A stretch of 64,000 bases of DNA from [Lactobacillus] rogosae. Its GTDB lineage: Bacteria; Bacillota; Clostridia; Lachnospirales; Lachnospiraceae. Positions 54,060 to 63,828 of the stretch are shown here, piece by piece. The notes under the pieces are model-generated. The model made no database searches. It was not told the origin of the DNA and saw nothing but the letters and a program-made list of their open reading frames with translations. Both the position numbers and the translations under genes were made by a program. The stretch lies in the NCBI GenBank assembly GCA_900112995.1, contig FONU01000013.1:48371-112370 (forward strand), in the 5' to 3' direction. Position 1 is the stretch's first letter. The number at the start of each line of letters is the position of its first letter.

Positions 54060-54533
54060 ATGAAGGAAGCAAAGAATGAATTAATGCAGTTTGTTGCAGG
54101 CATAATAATGCTTGTTGTAGGCTTGTATATATTCTCTCAGAAGGTAATTGTATTTTCAGGCTTTTTCTCATTCGGTGGAGGAAGATTTTCTTCCGGTTTA
54201 ATAGTTGTGCCATTGATAATAGGCATAGTATGGATGTTTGTCAGCGGTGCGAATTTCGCCTCAAAGGTATTTACAGTATTAGCGGCGATTATAATAATTG
54301 CATCAGTTGTTATGACAACTAATATACATTTAAGTGCAATGACACTCTATGACTGGATACTTATACTTGTTCTTATATTCGGCGGTGCCGGACTTGTTGG
54401 AAAAGTGCTTTTTGCTGGCAATTTCTCAGATGACAAAGGCAGAAAAGGCGGAAATAAGAAAGCTGATGATGTTTCATCAAGCGTAAAGAATATTGATGAT
54501 GAGCTTGAGCAGTTAAAAAAGAACATAAAGTAA
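54060..54533 (+). CDS. Four-helix membrane protein of unknown function
   Basis: A 157-residue protein with four hydrophobic helices (about 10-30, 44-62, 68-87 and 93-115), a glycine/phenylalanine-rich loop after the first (FSGFFSFGGGRFSSG), and a charged C-terminal tail (KKADDVSSSVKNIDDELEQL). AGGGGG precedes the ATG, 32 bp after lysC, so it may be cotranscribed. I do not recognise the family. Confidence 0.7.
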   Translation: MKEAKNELMQFVAGIIMLVVGLYIFSQKVIVFSGFFSFGGGRFSSGLIVVPLIIGIVWMFVSGANFASKVFTVLAAIIIIASVVMTTNIHLSAMTLYDWILILVLIFGGAGLVGKVLFAGNFSDDKGRKGGNKKADDVSSSVKNIDDELEQLKKNIK

Positions 54534-54624
54534 ATACAGGCTCACAACCAATATTGGTGGAATGATAAATATTTATTAAGGGATAATATATTTACAATAA
54601 AAAATGCCTCAAACGGCATAAAAC

Positions 54625-54699
54625 AGCACCATATAAGCTGTATCTTAAATCATACTGTATACACGGTATAATAAGATATTGCTTATATGGTGCTTTTTC
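54625..54699 (+). terminator. Long-stem terminator before tex
   Basis: AGCACCATATAAGC (54625-54638) pairs perfectly with GCTTATATGGTGCT (54681-54694), then TTTTT. The inside folds further (TATCTTA...TAAGATA; ATACTGTATAC/GGTAT). A smaller ATGCC/GGCAT hairpin lies at 54604-54618. Confidence 0.85.
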
Positions 54700-54802
54700 A
54701 TTTAAGGCTTACAATTTAATGTGGCTTGATAATAGATTGCTCAATTGGTATAATTAATCGTTAGATAATTATTATAAATATATAGTTGAATGGAGTTTAA
54801 TA

Positions 54803-57121
54803 ATGGATATTATTAAGAAAATTGCGGAAGAACTTGAAGTTAAGACATCACAGGTAGATGCAGCAGTCAAGCTTATTGATGAGGGCTGCACAATACCATT
54901 TATTGCAAGATACCGAAAGGAAGTTACGGGTGCATTGAACGATGAACAGCTCCGTGCTCTTGATGACAGACTTAAATATCTTCGTAATCTTGAGGATAGA
55001 AAGACACAGGTTATAGCAAGTATAGAGGAGCAAGGAAAGCTCACGGAGGAGTTAAAGGAACAGATTATAAAGGCTGAAACTATGGTTTTAGTCGAGGATT
55101 TATATAGACCATATAAGCAGAAGAGAAGAACAAGAGCAACTATTGCCAAGGAAAAAGGTCTTGAGCCATTAGCAGCTTATATTAAAGAACAGAATGCTGT
55201 TAAAGATATATTAACAGAAGCTGCTAAGTATATATCTGATGAAGAAGGTAAGGAAGTAAATTCGGCAGATGAAGCTGTTGCAGGAGCACTTGATATAATT
55301 GCAGAGCAGATATCAGATGTCGCTGATTACAGGACATATATAAGAGATATAACATTTAAAGAGGGCAAGCTTGTAGTAACTGCCAAGGACGAAAATGCAG
55401 ACTCGGTATATGAGAATTACTATGATTACAATGAAGCTATAGCCTCTATTCCAGGACACAGAATACTTGCTATCAACAGAGGAGAGAGCGAGAAGTTCTT
55501 AACAGTAAAGGTCGAAGCACCTAAGGACAGAATATTAAGATATCTTGCTAAGCAGGAGATAACAGCAGATAATGAATTTACAACACCATATCTTACAGCA
55601 TGTATAGAAGACTCTTACGACAGACTTATTGCACCAGCAATAGAAAGAGAGATAAGAAGCACATTGACAGATAATGCACAGGACGGGGCTATCAAGGTGT
55701 TCGGAAAGAACTTAGAGCAGCTTTTATTGCAGCCACCAATAGCAGGCAGGGTTGTGTTAGGCTGGGATCCGGGCTTTAGAAATGGCTGTAAACTTGCTAT
55801 AGTTGATGCCACAGGAAAGGTGCTTGCAACTAAGGTTGTATATCCAACAGAGCCATTTAACAAGGTTGAGGAGACTAAGAAAATAGTAGCAGACCTTATT
55901 AAGAAATATGGTGTTACACTTATATCTTGTGGAAATGGTACTGCTTCAAGAGAGTCAGAACAGATAATCTCAGATATGATAAAGGAATATAATCTTGCAG
56001 GCGTAGATTATGTTATAACTAATGAGGCAGGAGCATCTGTATATTCGGCAAGTAAGCTTGCTACAGAAGAATTCCCTGATTTTGATGTGAACCAAAGAAG
56101 TGCCGTATCAATAGCAAGAAGAGTGCAGGATCCACTTGCAGAGCTTGTTAAAATTGATCCTAAATCAATAGGTGTAGGACAGTATCAGCACGATATGAAC
56201 CAGAAGAAGTTAAGTGAGACGCTTGGAGGAGTAGTTGAAGACAGCGTTAATAAGGTTGGTGTAGATCTTAATACAGCTTCAGCTTCACTTCTTGAATACA
56301 TTTCTGGAATATCTAAGTCAGTTGCCAAGAACATAATTGATTACAGGGAAACTAACGGAAGATTCACTAACAGAAAGCAGCTTTTAAAGGTTGCCAAGTT
56401 AGGACCTAAGGCATTTGAACAGTGTGCAGGATTTATGAGAATAACAGGCGGTGATAATCCTTTTGATGCAACAAGCGTTCACCCAGAAAGCTATGAAGCT
56501 GCTGCTAAGCTTTTAAAGGTTATGGGCTATGATATTAACCAGATAAGCTCAGGAGAACTTATCGGTCTTAAATCAAGAATTGAAGATATGAGTAAGCTTG
56601 CAGATGAACTTGGAATAGGAACTATGACATTAGAGGATATCGTTAAAGAGCTTGAAAAGCCGGGAAGAGATCCAAGAGATGAAATGCCAAAGCCAATACT
56701 TAGAAAAGATGTTCTTGATATGAAAGATCTTACACCGGGTATGATACTTAAAGGTACAGTAAGAAATGTTATAGATTTCGGTGCATTTGTCGATATCGGA
56801 GTACATCAGGACGGACTTGTACATATTTCACAGATGAGCGCAGAAAGAAGAATTGAACACCCTCTTGATATCGTGAGCGTTGGAGATATTGTAGATGTCA
56901 GGGTTATAGATGTTGATACTAACAAGGGTAGAATATCATTATCTATGATTTTAGATGAAAAGGAAGCTGCCAATAGAAGCTATAAGAACAATTCAGACAA
57001 GAATGGCGACAAGAAGAATAATAAGAATAATGGCAGCAGGAATAATAAAAATAATGCTGGCAGAAAGTCATCTAAACAGCAGGGGCTTAATTTAAGAGGC
57101 CTTGAGAAGTTTATGCACTAA
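54803..57121 (+). CDS. tex: Tex family RNA-binding transcriptional accessory protein
   Basis: A 772-residue Tex/Spt6-like protein thought to bind nucleic acid and act in transcription or translation. Helical N-terminal region (CTIPFIARYRKEVTGALNDE near residue 30), YqgF/RNase H-like core (LGWDPGFRNGCKLAIVDATG near residue 320), helix-hairpin-helix segments (LLEYISGISKSVAKNIIDYR near residue 500) and an S1 RNA-binding domain at about 645-715 (GTVRNVIDFGAFVDIGVHQD). The last ~45 residues are an Asn/Lys-rich, probably disordered basic tail. GGAG is upstream. Confidence 0.94.
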   Translation: MDIIKKIAEELEVKTSQVDAAVKLIDEGCTIPFIARYRKEVTGALNDEQLRALDDRLKYLRNLEDRKTQVIASIEEQGKLTEELKEQIIKAETMVLVEDLYRPYKQKRRTRATIAKEKGLEPLAAYIKEQNAVKDILTEAAKYISDEEGKEVNSADEAVAGALDIIAEQISDVADYRTYIRDITFKEGKLVVTAKDENADSVYENYYDYNEAIASIPGHRILAINRGESEKFLTVKVEAPKDRILRYLAKQEITADNEFTTPYLTACIEDSYDRLIAPAIEREIRSTLTDNAQDGAIKVFGKNLEQLLLQPPIAGRVVLGWDPGFRNGCKLAIVDATGKVLATKVVYPTEPFNKVEETKKIVADLIKKYGVTLISCGNGTASRESEQIISDMIKEYNLAGVDYVITNEAGASVYSASKLATEEFPDFDVNQRSAVSIARRVQDPLAELVKIDPKSIGVGQYQHDMNQKKLSETLGGVVEDSVNKVGVDLNTASASLLEYISGISKSVAKNIIDYRETNGRFTNRKQLLKVAKLGPKAFEQCAGFMRITGGDNPFDATSVHPESYEAAAKLLKVMGYDINQISSGELIGLKSRIEDMSKLADELGIGTMTLEDIVKELEKPGRDPRDEMPKPILRKDVLDMKDLTPGMILKGTVRNVIDFGAFVDIGVHQDGLVHISQMSAERRIEHPLDIVSVGDIVDVRVIDVDTNKGRISLSMILDEKEAANRSYKNNSDKNGDKKNNKNNGSRNNKNNAGRKSSKQQGLNLRGLEKFMH

Positions 57122-57227
57122 TTATCCTGCACTGACAGCAAAGAAAGTATACAGAAAGCCGTAAACAGGCTTATAGGCAGGTTGAAATTTAAGATGATTG
57201 GAATGCGTTTTGTTAAGGAGAAGGTGT

Positions 57228-57800
57228 ATGGCTGATAATATTATGAATGATAATGCAAAAGATAATAATGCAGACAATAATGTAATAGAATTTGACAGCA
57301 AGGTCACAGAAAAGGATTTACTTAGATTTAAGTTTTATCATAAGTATCACACAATATCAGGTATGGCAGAGATAATGCTGGCCCTGATAATGATAGTTCT
57401 CTGTGTTATATCAATAGGCAGGGTTAACGCTTCATATTCACTTATGGTAGGTGTGTTTGGTGTATTCTTTCTTGTGTTCCCATCGGTTGATATGAAGCAC
57501 AGGGCTAAAAGACAGATGGAAAAGGTTGTTACATTTAAGGAGCAGGTGCATTATAGAATAGATAATAAAGGCATAACTGTGAGTCTTAATGATGTAACAG
57601 AAACACTTGGCTGGGACAAGATTTACAAGATTAAATTTGATGGTGCTAATATCGATGTTTATATGACAACAGTCAATGCCAATATTATTCCTGTAAGGGA
57701 TTTTAACGGCAGGGCAGATGAGTTTATAAGAATGGCACAGCAGCATCTGAAGCCATTCCAGATAAAAGTTGATGTTAAGAAAATGAATAAAGTAGCATAA
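57228..57800 (+). CDS. YcxB-like membrane protein
   Basis: A 190-residue protein with an acidic, Asn/Asp-rich N-terminus, two transmembrane helices near residues 45-63 and 69-87 (ISGMAEIMLALIMIVLCVIS) and a C-terminal YcxB-type domain (VHYRIDNKGITVSLNDVTET; WDKIYKIKFDGANIDVYMTT). Function unknown. ATG 57228 follows AAGGAGAAGGTGT. It is 12 bp before tsaE and probably heads that operon. Same layout as 32542. Confidence 0.75.
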   Translation: MADNIMNDNAKDNNADNNVIEFDSKVTEKDLLRFKFYHKYHTISGMAEIMLALIMIVLCVISIGRVNASYSLMVGVFGVFFLVFPSVDMKHRAKRQMEKVVTFKEQVHYRIDNKGITVSLNDVTETLGWDKIYKIKFDGANIDVYMTTVNANIIPVRDFNGRADEFIRMAQQHLKPFQIKVDVKKMNKVA

Positions 57801-57812
57801 AAGGAATTAAAT

Positions 57813-58250
57813 ATGATAATAGAGACATTTGATTCAAAGCAGACATATGAACTTGGCTATAAGCTTGGCTGTGAGGCAAAGGCAGGAGATATATATTGTC
57901 TTGACGGCGAGCTTGGAGTTGGTAAGACAGTATTTACACAAGGCTTTGCCAAGGGCCTTGGAATAGAAGAACCTATTAATAGTCCGACTTTCACAATAGT
58001 ACAGGAATATACACAAGGACGTATTCCATTATACCATTTTGATGTATACAGAATAAGTGATGTGTCAGAAATGGACGAAATAGGATATGAAGAATACTTT
58101 TACTCAGACGGAGTGTGCCTTGTTGAATGGGGAAAGCTTATAGATGAGCTGTTTCCGGACAATACAACATATATCTCAATAAGTAAAGATTTATCAAAAG
58201 GTTTTGATTACAGAAAGGTAGAAGTAGCCACTAAAGAAATGGAGGATTAG
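57813..58250 (+). CDS. tsaE: tRNA t6A biosynthesis ATPase TsaE
   Basis: Works with TsaB and TsaD to place threonylcarbamoyl on adenosine 37 of ANN-decoding tRNAs. The 145-residue protein has the P-loop LDGELGVGKTVFTQGFAKGL near residue 30, SPTFTIVQEYTQG, LYHFDVYRIS and VCLVEWGKLIDELFP. The ribosome binding site is AAAAGGAATTAAAT. tsaB starts one base after its stop. Confidence 0.95.
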   Translation: MIIETFDSKQTYELGYKLGCEAKAGDIYCLDGELGVGKTVFTQGFAKGLGIEEPINSPTFTIVQEYTQGRIPLYHFDVYRISDVSEMDEIGYEEYFYSDGVCLVEWGKLIDELFPDNTTYISISKDLSKGFDYRKVEVATKEMED

Positions 58251-58251
58251 T

Positions 58252-58953
58252 ATGAAGGTTTTGGCAATTGAAAGTTCTGCTGTAACAGCTTCTGTTGCAA
58301 TTATGACGGAAGATACGCTTATAGCAGAATATACAATTAATTATAAAAAGACACATTCCCAGACATTGCTTCCTATGATAGATGAAATATGCCGTATGAC
58401 AGAAAATAATGCGGCGGACTGCGATATAATTGCAGTATCCAATGGTCCGGGTTCATTTACGGGTTTAAGAATTGGTGCGGCAACAGGGAAGGGTCTTGCA
58501 CTTGCACTTGATAAACCAATGGTGGCAGTTCCTACGCTTGAAGCTATGGCATACAACTTTTATGGTGATGACAGGATTATATGTCCTGTTATGGATGCAA
58601 GAAGGGCACATCTGTATAGTGGTCTTTACCGTTTTGAGAATGGAAAGCTTATAACTGTCCACGAACAGTGCCTTATATCATATGGAGAGCTTGCAGGAAT
58701 CCTTAATGAAGTAAAGGAAAAGGTTGTGTTCGTTGGAGATGGAATAGCGGCAGCTAAGGACTATTTTAAGGATAATCTTACCTGCAATTACACATTCAGC
58801 CCAGCCGGTTTAAGGACACAGAGGGCTTCATCGGTTGCCCTTGCAGCTATTGATATGGCTAATGAGGGAAAGACAATCGGATCAGATATGTTAAAGCCAG
58901 ATTATCTTCGTCCATCACAGGCTGAAAGAGAACATAGTGGGAAGAGGGCATAA
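58252..58953 (+). CDS. tsaB: tRNA t6A biosynthesis protein TsaB
   Basis: Scaffold partner of TsaD in t6A formation, an ASKHA-fold protein. The 233-residue sequence has KVLAIESSAVTASVAIM at the start, KKTHSQTLLPMIDEI and VSNGPGSFTGLRIGAATGKG. The C-terminal part with YLRPSQAEREH is typical. GGAGG lies within the end of tsaE. It is tightly packed between tsaE and rimI. Confidence 0.95.
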   Translation: MKVLAIESSAVTASVAIMTEDTLIAEYTINYKKTHSQTLLPMIDEICRMTENNAADCDIIAVSNGPGSFTGLRIGAATGKGLALALDKPMVAVPTLEAMAYNFYGDDRIICPVMDARRAHLYSGLYRFENGKLITVHEQCLISYGELAGILNEVKEKVVFVGDGIAAAKDYFKDNLTCNYTFSPAGLRTQRASSVALAAIDMANEGKTIGSDMLKPDYLRPSQAEREHSGKRA

Positions 58954-58955
58954 TT

Positions 58956-59393
58956 ATGGAATATCATATAAGACCAATGGAAGACAGAGATATTTCAACA
59001 GTTGAACAGATAGAAAAAAGTATATTTTCCCTTCCGTGGTCGGCTAAATCCTTTGCAGATGCAGCTAATACACCAGAAAATGTATATCTTGTATGTGAGT
59101 GTACAGGAGAGATAGCAGGTTACTGTGGTATGTGGACTGTGTTAGGAGAGGGCAACATAACCAATATTGCGGTTTCTCCTTCATATAGAAGAAGTGGTGT
59201 TGCAGAAGCACTTCTTAAGGAGCTTGAAAGACGGGCAAGATTAAAAGATGTGACTGTATTCTTTCTTGAAGTAAGACAGAGCAATGAAGCAGCCAAGAGG
59301 CTTTATGAGAAATTAGGTTATTCTCCAATCGGTGTAAGAAAGAGATTTTATGAAAAGCCGGTTGAAGATGCAATAGTTATGTCCAAATCATAA
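58956..59393 (+). CDS. rimI: Ribosomal protein S18-alanine N-acetyltransferase
   Basis: GNAT-family enzyme of the RimI type. The 145-residue protein has MEDRDISTVEQIEKSIFSLP and WSAKSFADA at the start, the acetyl-CoA motif NIAVSPSYRRSGVAEALLKE near residue 70, LEVRQSNEAAKRLYEKLGY and a final RFYEKPVEDAIVMSK. The tsaB-rimI-tsaD neighbourhood is conserved in Firmicutes. It starts two bases after tsaB. Confidence 0.93.
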   Translation: MEYHIRPMEDRDISTVEQIEKSIFSLPWSAKSFADAANTPENVYLVCECTGEIAGYCGMWTVLGEGNITNIAVSPSYRRSGVAEALLKELERRARLKDVTVFFLEVRQSNEAAKRLYEKLGYSPIGVRKRFYEKPVEDAIVMSKS

Positions 59394-59421
59394 TATTATT
59401 AACAAGATGGAAGGAGACGAT

Positions 59422-60336
59422 ATGTTAGATGTATGTTTATTAGGAACAAGCGGAATGCTTCCTTTGCCTGGAAGATGGCTTACATCTTTAATGACACGCT
59501 ATAACGGCAGCAGTCTTTTAATAGACTGTGGTGAGGGAACACAGATAGCTATCAAAGAAAAAGGATGGAGCTATAATCCGATAGATGTTATATGCTTTAC
59601 ACATTACCACGCTGACCATATAAGCGGACTTCCGGGTCTGCTGCTTACAATAGGCAATTCTGACAGGAAAGAGCCATTGACGCTTGTAGGTCCTAAGGGA
59701 CTTAACAGAGTAGTGTCAGCATTGAGAGTTATTGCACCGGAGCTTCCATTTGAAATAAAGACGATAGAACTGACAGGGCAGCAGGAACATTTATCAGTCA
59801 AGGGCTATGAGATTGATGCATTCCGTGTAAACCACGCAGTTACCTGTTATGGATACTCAATTAATATTCCGAGAATAGGCAAATTCAATGCTGATAAGGC
59901 GAAAGAGCTGGGTATTCCGTGCAGGGTCTGGAATAAGTTACAGCATGGTGAAGAAGTTACTATGGAAGGGGTTACATATACTCCGGATATGGTTATGGGA
60001 GCACCAAGAAAGGGTATTAAGCTTACTTACTGTACTGATACAAGACCTGTGCAGTCAATAGTAGATAATGCAGCAGGTTCAGATTTATTCATATGTGAAG
60101 GTATGTATGGAGAAAAAGATAAAGAGGCAAAGGCTAGGGAATATAAGCATATGACATTTTATGAGGCGGCAGATATAGCAAGGAAAGCAGAAGTTAAGGA
60201 AATGTGGCTTACACACTATAGTCCATCGCTTGTCCGTCCGTCAGATTATGTAAAGAATATCAAGTCTGTATATTCAAATGTATGTGCGGCTAAAGATGGA
60301 CAGAGCGTGACACTTACGTTTGAAGATGAGGAGTAG
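59422..60336 (+). CDS. rnz: Ribonuclease Z
   Basis: tRNA 3' end-processing endonuclease of the metallo-beta-lactamase fold. The 304-residue protein has LDVCLLGTSGMLPLPGRWLT, LLIDCGEGTQIAIKEKG and the zinc motif FTHYHADHISGLPGLLLTIG near residue 60. KLTYCTDTRPVQSIV and LTHYSPSLV supply further ligands. ATG 59422 has AAGGAG upstream; the ATG at 59407 is rejected. It fits with the RNA-processing genes around it. Confidence 0.93.
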   Translation: MLDVCLLGTSGMLPLPGRWLTSLMTRYNGSSLLIDCGEGTQIAIKEKGWSYNPIDVICFTHYHADHISGLPGLLLTIGNSDRKEPLTLVGPKGLNRVVSALRVIAPELPFEIKTIELTGQQEHLSVKGYEIDAFRVNHAVTCYGYSINIPRIGKFNADKAKELGIPCRVWNKLQHGEEVTMEGVTYTPDMVMGAPRKGIKLTYCTDTRPVQSIVDNAAGSDLFICEGMYGEKDKEAKAREYKHMTFYEAADIARKAEVKEMWLTHYSPSLVRPSDYVKNIKSVYSNVCAAKDGQSVTLTFEDEE

Positions 60337-60339
60337 CCT

Positions 60340-60924
60340 ATGAAAAAACATTTAAGATGGATAATTGCGATTATTGTATTAGCGGTTATGGGTGTTGCGT
60401 ACTATTATTATCTTGCCAATAAACCAGCAGATAAGGATGCAACAGAGTCTGTTGCAGATAGTAATAGTGAGTTGTCATATCTTGTATCCAGAAATATTGA
60501 AGATAACTATCCAGAGTCAGTAAGAGATGTTGTAAAATTGTATGCAAGAATAACAAAAGCTTATTATGAGTCTGATGTGTCAGAAGAGAATATAGAAAAG
60601 CTTGGCAGACAGGCACGCATATTATTTGATGACGAATTAAAGAATACCCAGACAGAAGATGAATTTTTAAGTGCTTTAAAAGAAGATATAAGCATTTACA
60701 GAAATAATAATGCCAAAATAAGCAGTTTTAATATACAGACGGCTAATAATACCAGATATACCAAATTTAACAACAGAGAGTATGCTTCTATAGAGCTTGT
60801 ATACTATATTCGTGAAGGCACACAGCTAAGAACATCAGGCACTAAATTCACGCTTAGAAGAGATAACTCAGGTAAATGGAAGATACTTTACTGGGAATTA
60901 GTGGACTCAGTGGATTTAAGCTGA
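60340..60924 (+). CDS. Membrane-anchored protein of unknown function
   Basis: A 194-residue protein with one N-terminal transmembrane anchor (WIIAIIVLAVMGVAYYYYLA) and an extracytoplasmic domain. The domain is helical at first (SVRDVVKLYARITKAYYESD) and then strand-rich (REYASIELVYYIREGTQLRT; KWKILYWELVDSVDLS), somewhat like NTF2-type folds. It follows rnz by three bases and is probably cotranscribed. No function can be assigned. Confidence 0.7.
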   Translation: MKKHLRWIIAIIVLAVMGVAYYYYLANKPADKDATESVADSNSELSYLVSRNIEDNYPESVRDVVKLYARITKAYYESDVSEENIEKLGRQARILFDDELKNTQTEDEFLSALKEDISIYRNNNAKISSFNIQTANNTRYTKFNNREYASIELVYYIREGTQLRTSGTKFTLRRDNSGKWKILYWELVDSVDLS

Positions 60925-61060
60925 TTTTAGTTAGACTTTAATGGATTAAGCTTGAAATTAATAAATTAGGTATAATCTTAATGGATTGAGTATGATTTTA
61001 ATATATTTAAGTTCAATTTTAATGGTTATAAGCAGAATTTTGGACGATTCAATTATTGAT
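60925..61060. repeat. AT-rich degenerate tandem repeats before tsaD
   Basis: Several imperfect copies of a unit like TTTTAATGGATTAAG(TATGA), 20-30 bp apart, fill the 182-bp gap. No T run hairpin or gene is seen. Confidence 0.5.
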
Positions 61061-61106
61061 TAATCAATATATAGAAGGTATTTTTGGGCAGATGAGAGGT
61101 AATTCA

Positions 61107-62138
61107 ATGAAAAATGAGAAAGATGTACTGATACTGGCAATAGAGAGTTCTTGTGATGAAACTGCAGCTGCAGTAGTAAAGAACGGAAGAACAGTATTAT
61201 CAAATGTAATAAATACTCAGATAGCAATTCATACTGAATATGGTGGAGTTGTGCCTGAAATAGCATCAAGAAAGCATATAGAGAATATTAATCCGGTAAT
61301 ACGAGAAGCTCTTAAAGAAGCAGATGTCACATTAGATGACATAACAGCTATAGGAGTAACATATGGACCAGGGCTTGTTGGTGCTTTACTTGTAGGTGTG
61401 GCAGAAGCTAAAGCTATAGCATTTGCAACAGACAAGCCATTGGTAGGAGTTCATCATATAGAAGGACATATTGCGGCTAATTATATAGAGAATAAAGAGC
61501 TTAAACCACCATTTGTTGCACTTGTAGTATCAGGTGGACATACACACCTTGTAAAGGTTGTTGATTATGGCAGATATGAGATAATAGGAAGAACAAGAGA
61601 TGATGCGGCAGGAGAAGCATTTGACAAGGTTGCAAGAGCAATAGGGCTTGGATATCCTGGCGGACCAAAGATTGATAAAATAGCTAAAGAGGGCAATCCT
61701 GATGCTATAGTATTCCCAAGAGCACATGTTGATGATGCACCGTATGATTTTTCGTTCAGTGGAATTAAATCGTCAGTGTTAAATTACATTAATTCAGCGG
61801 AGATGAAAGGTGAGACAATTAACAGGGCAGATGTGGCGGCTTCATTCCAGAAAGCTGTTGTAGAAGCACTTGTAACAAGAGCAATCAGTCTTGCTAAAGA
61901 AACAGGAATGAACCAGCTTGCAGTAGCAGGAGGAGTTGCGTCTAATTCTGCACTTAGAAAAGCATTATCAGAAGAGTGCGATAAGAACAATATCAAGTTC
62001 TATTCACCATCACCAATATTATGTACGGATAACGCAGCTATGATTGGTTGTGCAGCTTATTATGAGTATATGGCAGGTACAAGACATGGATATGACCTTA
62101 ATGCAGTACCTAACCTTAAATTAGGAGAACGAATATGA
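61107..62138 (+). CDS. tsaD: tRNA t6A threonylcarbamoyltransferase TsaD
   Basis: Catalytic subunit that transfers threonylcarbamoyl from TC-AMP to A37. The 343-residue protein has [38 protein letters not shown], the metal-binding histidines in [15 protein letters not shown] (HxxxH), [17 protein letters not shown] and [25 protein letters not shown] before ATG 61107 sets the start; the frame from 61056 adds an unconserved leader. The stop overlaps ispD by 4 bases (ATGA). Confidence 0.96.
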   Translation: MKNEKDVLILAIESSCDETAAAVVKNGRTVLSNVINTQIAIHTEYGGVVPEIASRKHIENINPVIREALKEADVTLDDITAIGVTYGPGLVGALLVGVAEAKAIAFATDKPLVGVHHIEGHIAANYIENKELKPPFVALVVSGGHTHLVKVVDYGRYEIIGRTRDDAAGEAFDKVARAIGLGYPGGPKIDKIAKEGNPDAIVFPRAHVDDAPYDFSFSGIKSSVLNYINSAEMKGETINRADVAASFQKAVVEALVTRAISLAKETGMNQLAVAGGVASNSALRKALSEECDKNNIKFYSPSPILCTDNAAMIGCAAYYEYMAGTRHGYDLNAVPNLKLGERI

Positions 62139-62872
62139 ATTGCGCTATAGTTCTTGCTGGTGGTAAGGGAACCAGAATGAATAGTGAGATACCAAAGCAG
62201 TTCCTTGTGGTTGGTGGAAAGCCTTTGATAAGCTACAGCCTTGATGTATTTGAGAAAAGTCCGTTTATAGATGCTATAATAATTGTCACATCCCAAGACT
62301 ATACAGGTTATATGAAAGCCCTTGTTAAAGAAAATGGCTATAAAAAGATAGCAGGTATAGCCTTGGGCGGCAAAGAACGCTACGACTCTGTACATTCAGG
62401 ACTTGAGCTTATACAAACACTGATGAGCAGTGGGGCTGGGCAGTTATCAAGGGATGAAGAATGGTTATCAGGCGAGGACTATATATTTATCCACGATGGG
62501 GCAAGACCCTGCGTAACTGCACAGATAATATATAATTGTATGCAGGATGTAATGGAATATAAAGCGTGTGTGGCAGCAGTACCGGTAAAAGATACAATAA
62601 AGGTGGCTGATAAAGCTGGAATGTCTGTTAATACACCAGATAGGAGCACACTGTGGCAGATACAGACACCACAGGTGTTTGAAGCTGGCCTTATAAAAGA
62701 AGCATACGAAAGGCTGTATAATGATACGACAGCAGGCAACATAACAGATGATGCTATGGTTGTGGAGCACTATATGGATAGGACTGTGAAAATGACAATG
62801 GCAGACTATAAGAATATAAAAGTAACAACGCCAGAAGATATGGACATAGCAAGGATATTTTTAAAGGCATAG
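62135..62872 (+). CDS. ispD: 2-C-methyl-D-erythritol 4-phosphate cytidylyltransferase
   Basis: Third step of the MEP route to isoprenoid precursors. The 245-residue protein has the CTP-binding start [36 protein letters not shown], the [14 protein letters not shown] signature and [11 protein letters not shown]. The C-terminal [11 protein letters not shown] and [17 protein letters not shown] are typical. It is translationally coupled to tsaD. IspF is not adjacent within the window. Confidence 0.95.
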   Translation: MNCAIVLAGGKGTRMNSEIPKQFLVVGGKPLISYSLDVFEKSPFIDAIIIVTSQDYTGYMKALVKENGYKKIAGIALGGKERYDSVHSGLELIQTLMSSGAGQLSRDEEWLSGEDYIFIHDGARPCVTAQIIYNCMQDVMEYKACVAAVPVKDTIKVADKAGMSVNTPDRSTLWQIQTPQVFEAGLIKEAYERLYNDTTAGNITDDAMVVEHYMDRTVKMTMADYKNIKVTTPEDMDIARIFLKA

Positions 62873-62884
62873 GCAAATTACCTG

Positions 62885-62980
62885 TGCCAGACAATATGTA
62901 GTGATATGGTAATATGTAGTGGTATAGTATTATGTATTGATTATTATGTGTTATATATTAATTATAATATATAGATTTAT
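62885..62980. repeat. AT-rich short tandem repeats after ispD
   Basis: Imperfect copies of AATATGTAGTGATATGGT-like units recur at about 16-20 bp. The remainder of the 62873-63284 gap holds no gene, only A/T tracts leading into the tRNA promoter. Confidence 0.5.
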
Positions 62981-63205
62981 ATTGTTTCACCAGCCTGCCT
63001 TCAGGATTTGTCTTAAGGTGTTTAGCAGATATATAGATTTATATTATTTTTATCAGTCTTTTTGCATTGGTATCTCTGAAAACAGATTGGAAAGCTGAAA
63101 TGGAAATATTGGTCTGAAACCCAGTGAAATAGCCACTTTTGAAGCTTGTAAAATGGTATTGAAGATGAAAAACATAAAAAAGTTTAAAAAAGTTTGAAAA
63201 ATGTG

Positions 63206-63234
63206 TTGACAAAACATAATACGAATGATAATAT
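63206..63234 (+). promoter_or_regulatory. Promoter of tRNA-Ser, stable-RNA type
   Basis: TTGACA (63206-63211), 17-base spacer, TAATAT (63229-63234), preceded by AAAAAAGTTTGAAAAA tracts like an UP element. A GTCAGCGAGA leader follows. The same layout is seen at the rRNA promoter (63549). Confidence 0.85.
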
Positions 63235-63284
63235 AACTAAGTCGTCAGCGAGACGAACAAAACACAGATGAATATGTGGAATAT

Positions 63285-63370
63285 GGAGAGGTACCGAAGT
63301 GGTCATAACGGGGCGGTCTTGAAAACCGTTTGTCTTCACGGGCGCATGGGTTCGAATCCCATCCTCTCCG
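63285..63370 (+). tRNA. tRNA-Ser (UGA anticodon)
   Basis: An 86-base class II tRNA. Acceptor arms GGAGAGG and CCTCTCC pair perfectly, the discriminator base is G. The anticodon loop CTTGAAA gives TGA between a five-pair stem. A long variable arm follows (TTTGTCTTCACGGGCGCA region), as expected of tRNA-Ser, then the T arm with GGTTCGAATCC. CCA is not encoded. Confidence 0.95.
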
Positions 63371-63373
63371 CTG

Positions 63374-63407
63374 AAAACCATCTATCATAACTTAGATGGT
63401 TTTTTTA
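63374..63407 (+). terminator. tRNA-Ser terminator
   Basis: AAAACCATCTA pairs with TAGATGGTTTT (11 bp, loop TCATAACT), with a run of seven T. It separates the tRNA from the rRNA operon. Confidence 0.92.
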
Positions 63408-63548
63408 TGCCAAAGCTTGCAGGTAACTGCTGGTGATGGAACGGATAACATAATTGATTATATATTGAAGGCATCTGATACAATGTGAGTACACATTAGT
63501 ACAATACCAACAATATAGAAACTAAAGTTAAAAAGTTTAAAAAACTTG

Positions 63549-63577
63549 TTGACAAACATCAAACAAAATGTTATTCT
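63549..63577 (+). promoter_or_regulatory. rRNA operon promoter
   Basis: TTGACA (63549-63554), 17-base spacer, TATTCT (63572-63577), with upstream AAAAAGTTTAAAAAA tracts and a CTGTCAGCGAGAAACG leader. The ~250-base leader to the 16S gene has no gene. Confidence 0.88.
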
Positions 63578-63828
63578 ATCATAGCTGTCAGCGAGAAACG
63601 CTGGTTGCTAACAGATAAGAAGCAAACGCTTCTTGATAATGAACTTTGATAACTGAACAGAAAGACAACCTTGAAAATTCTTTTTAGAATTTCGAGATGA
63701 GTACAGAATTCATTAGAATTAAGTATACATCTTTTGTGAACATCATTCAAGCAATTGAATGAATCCTTAAACACAGTATAAGGAAACTATTATTAAGCTA
63801 GTTAGTTTGTAACTGACAAGGCAAACTT

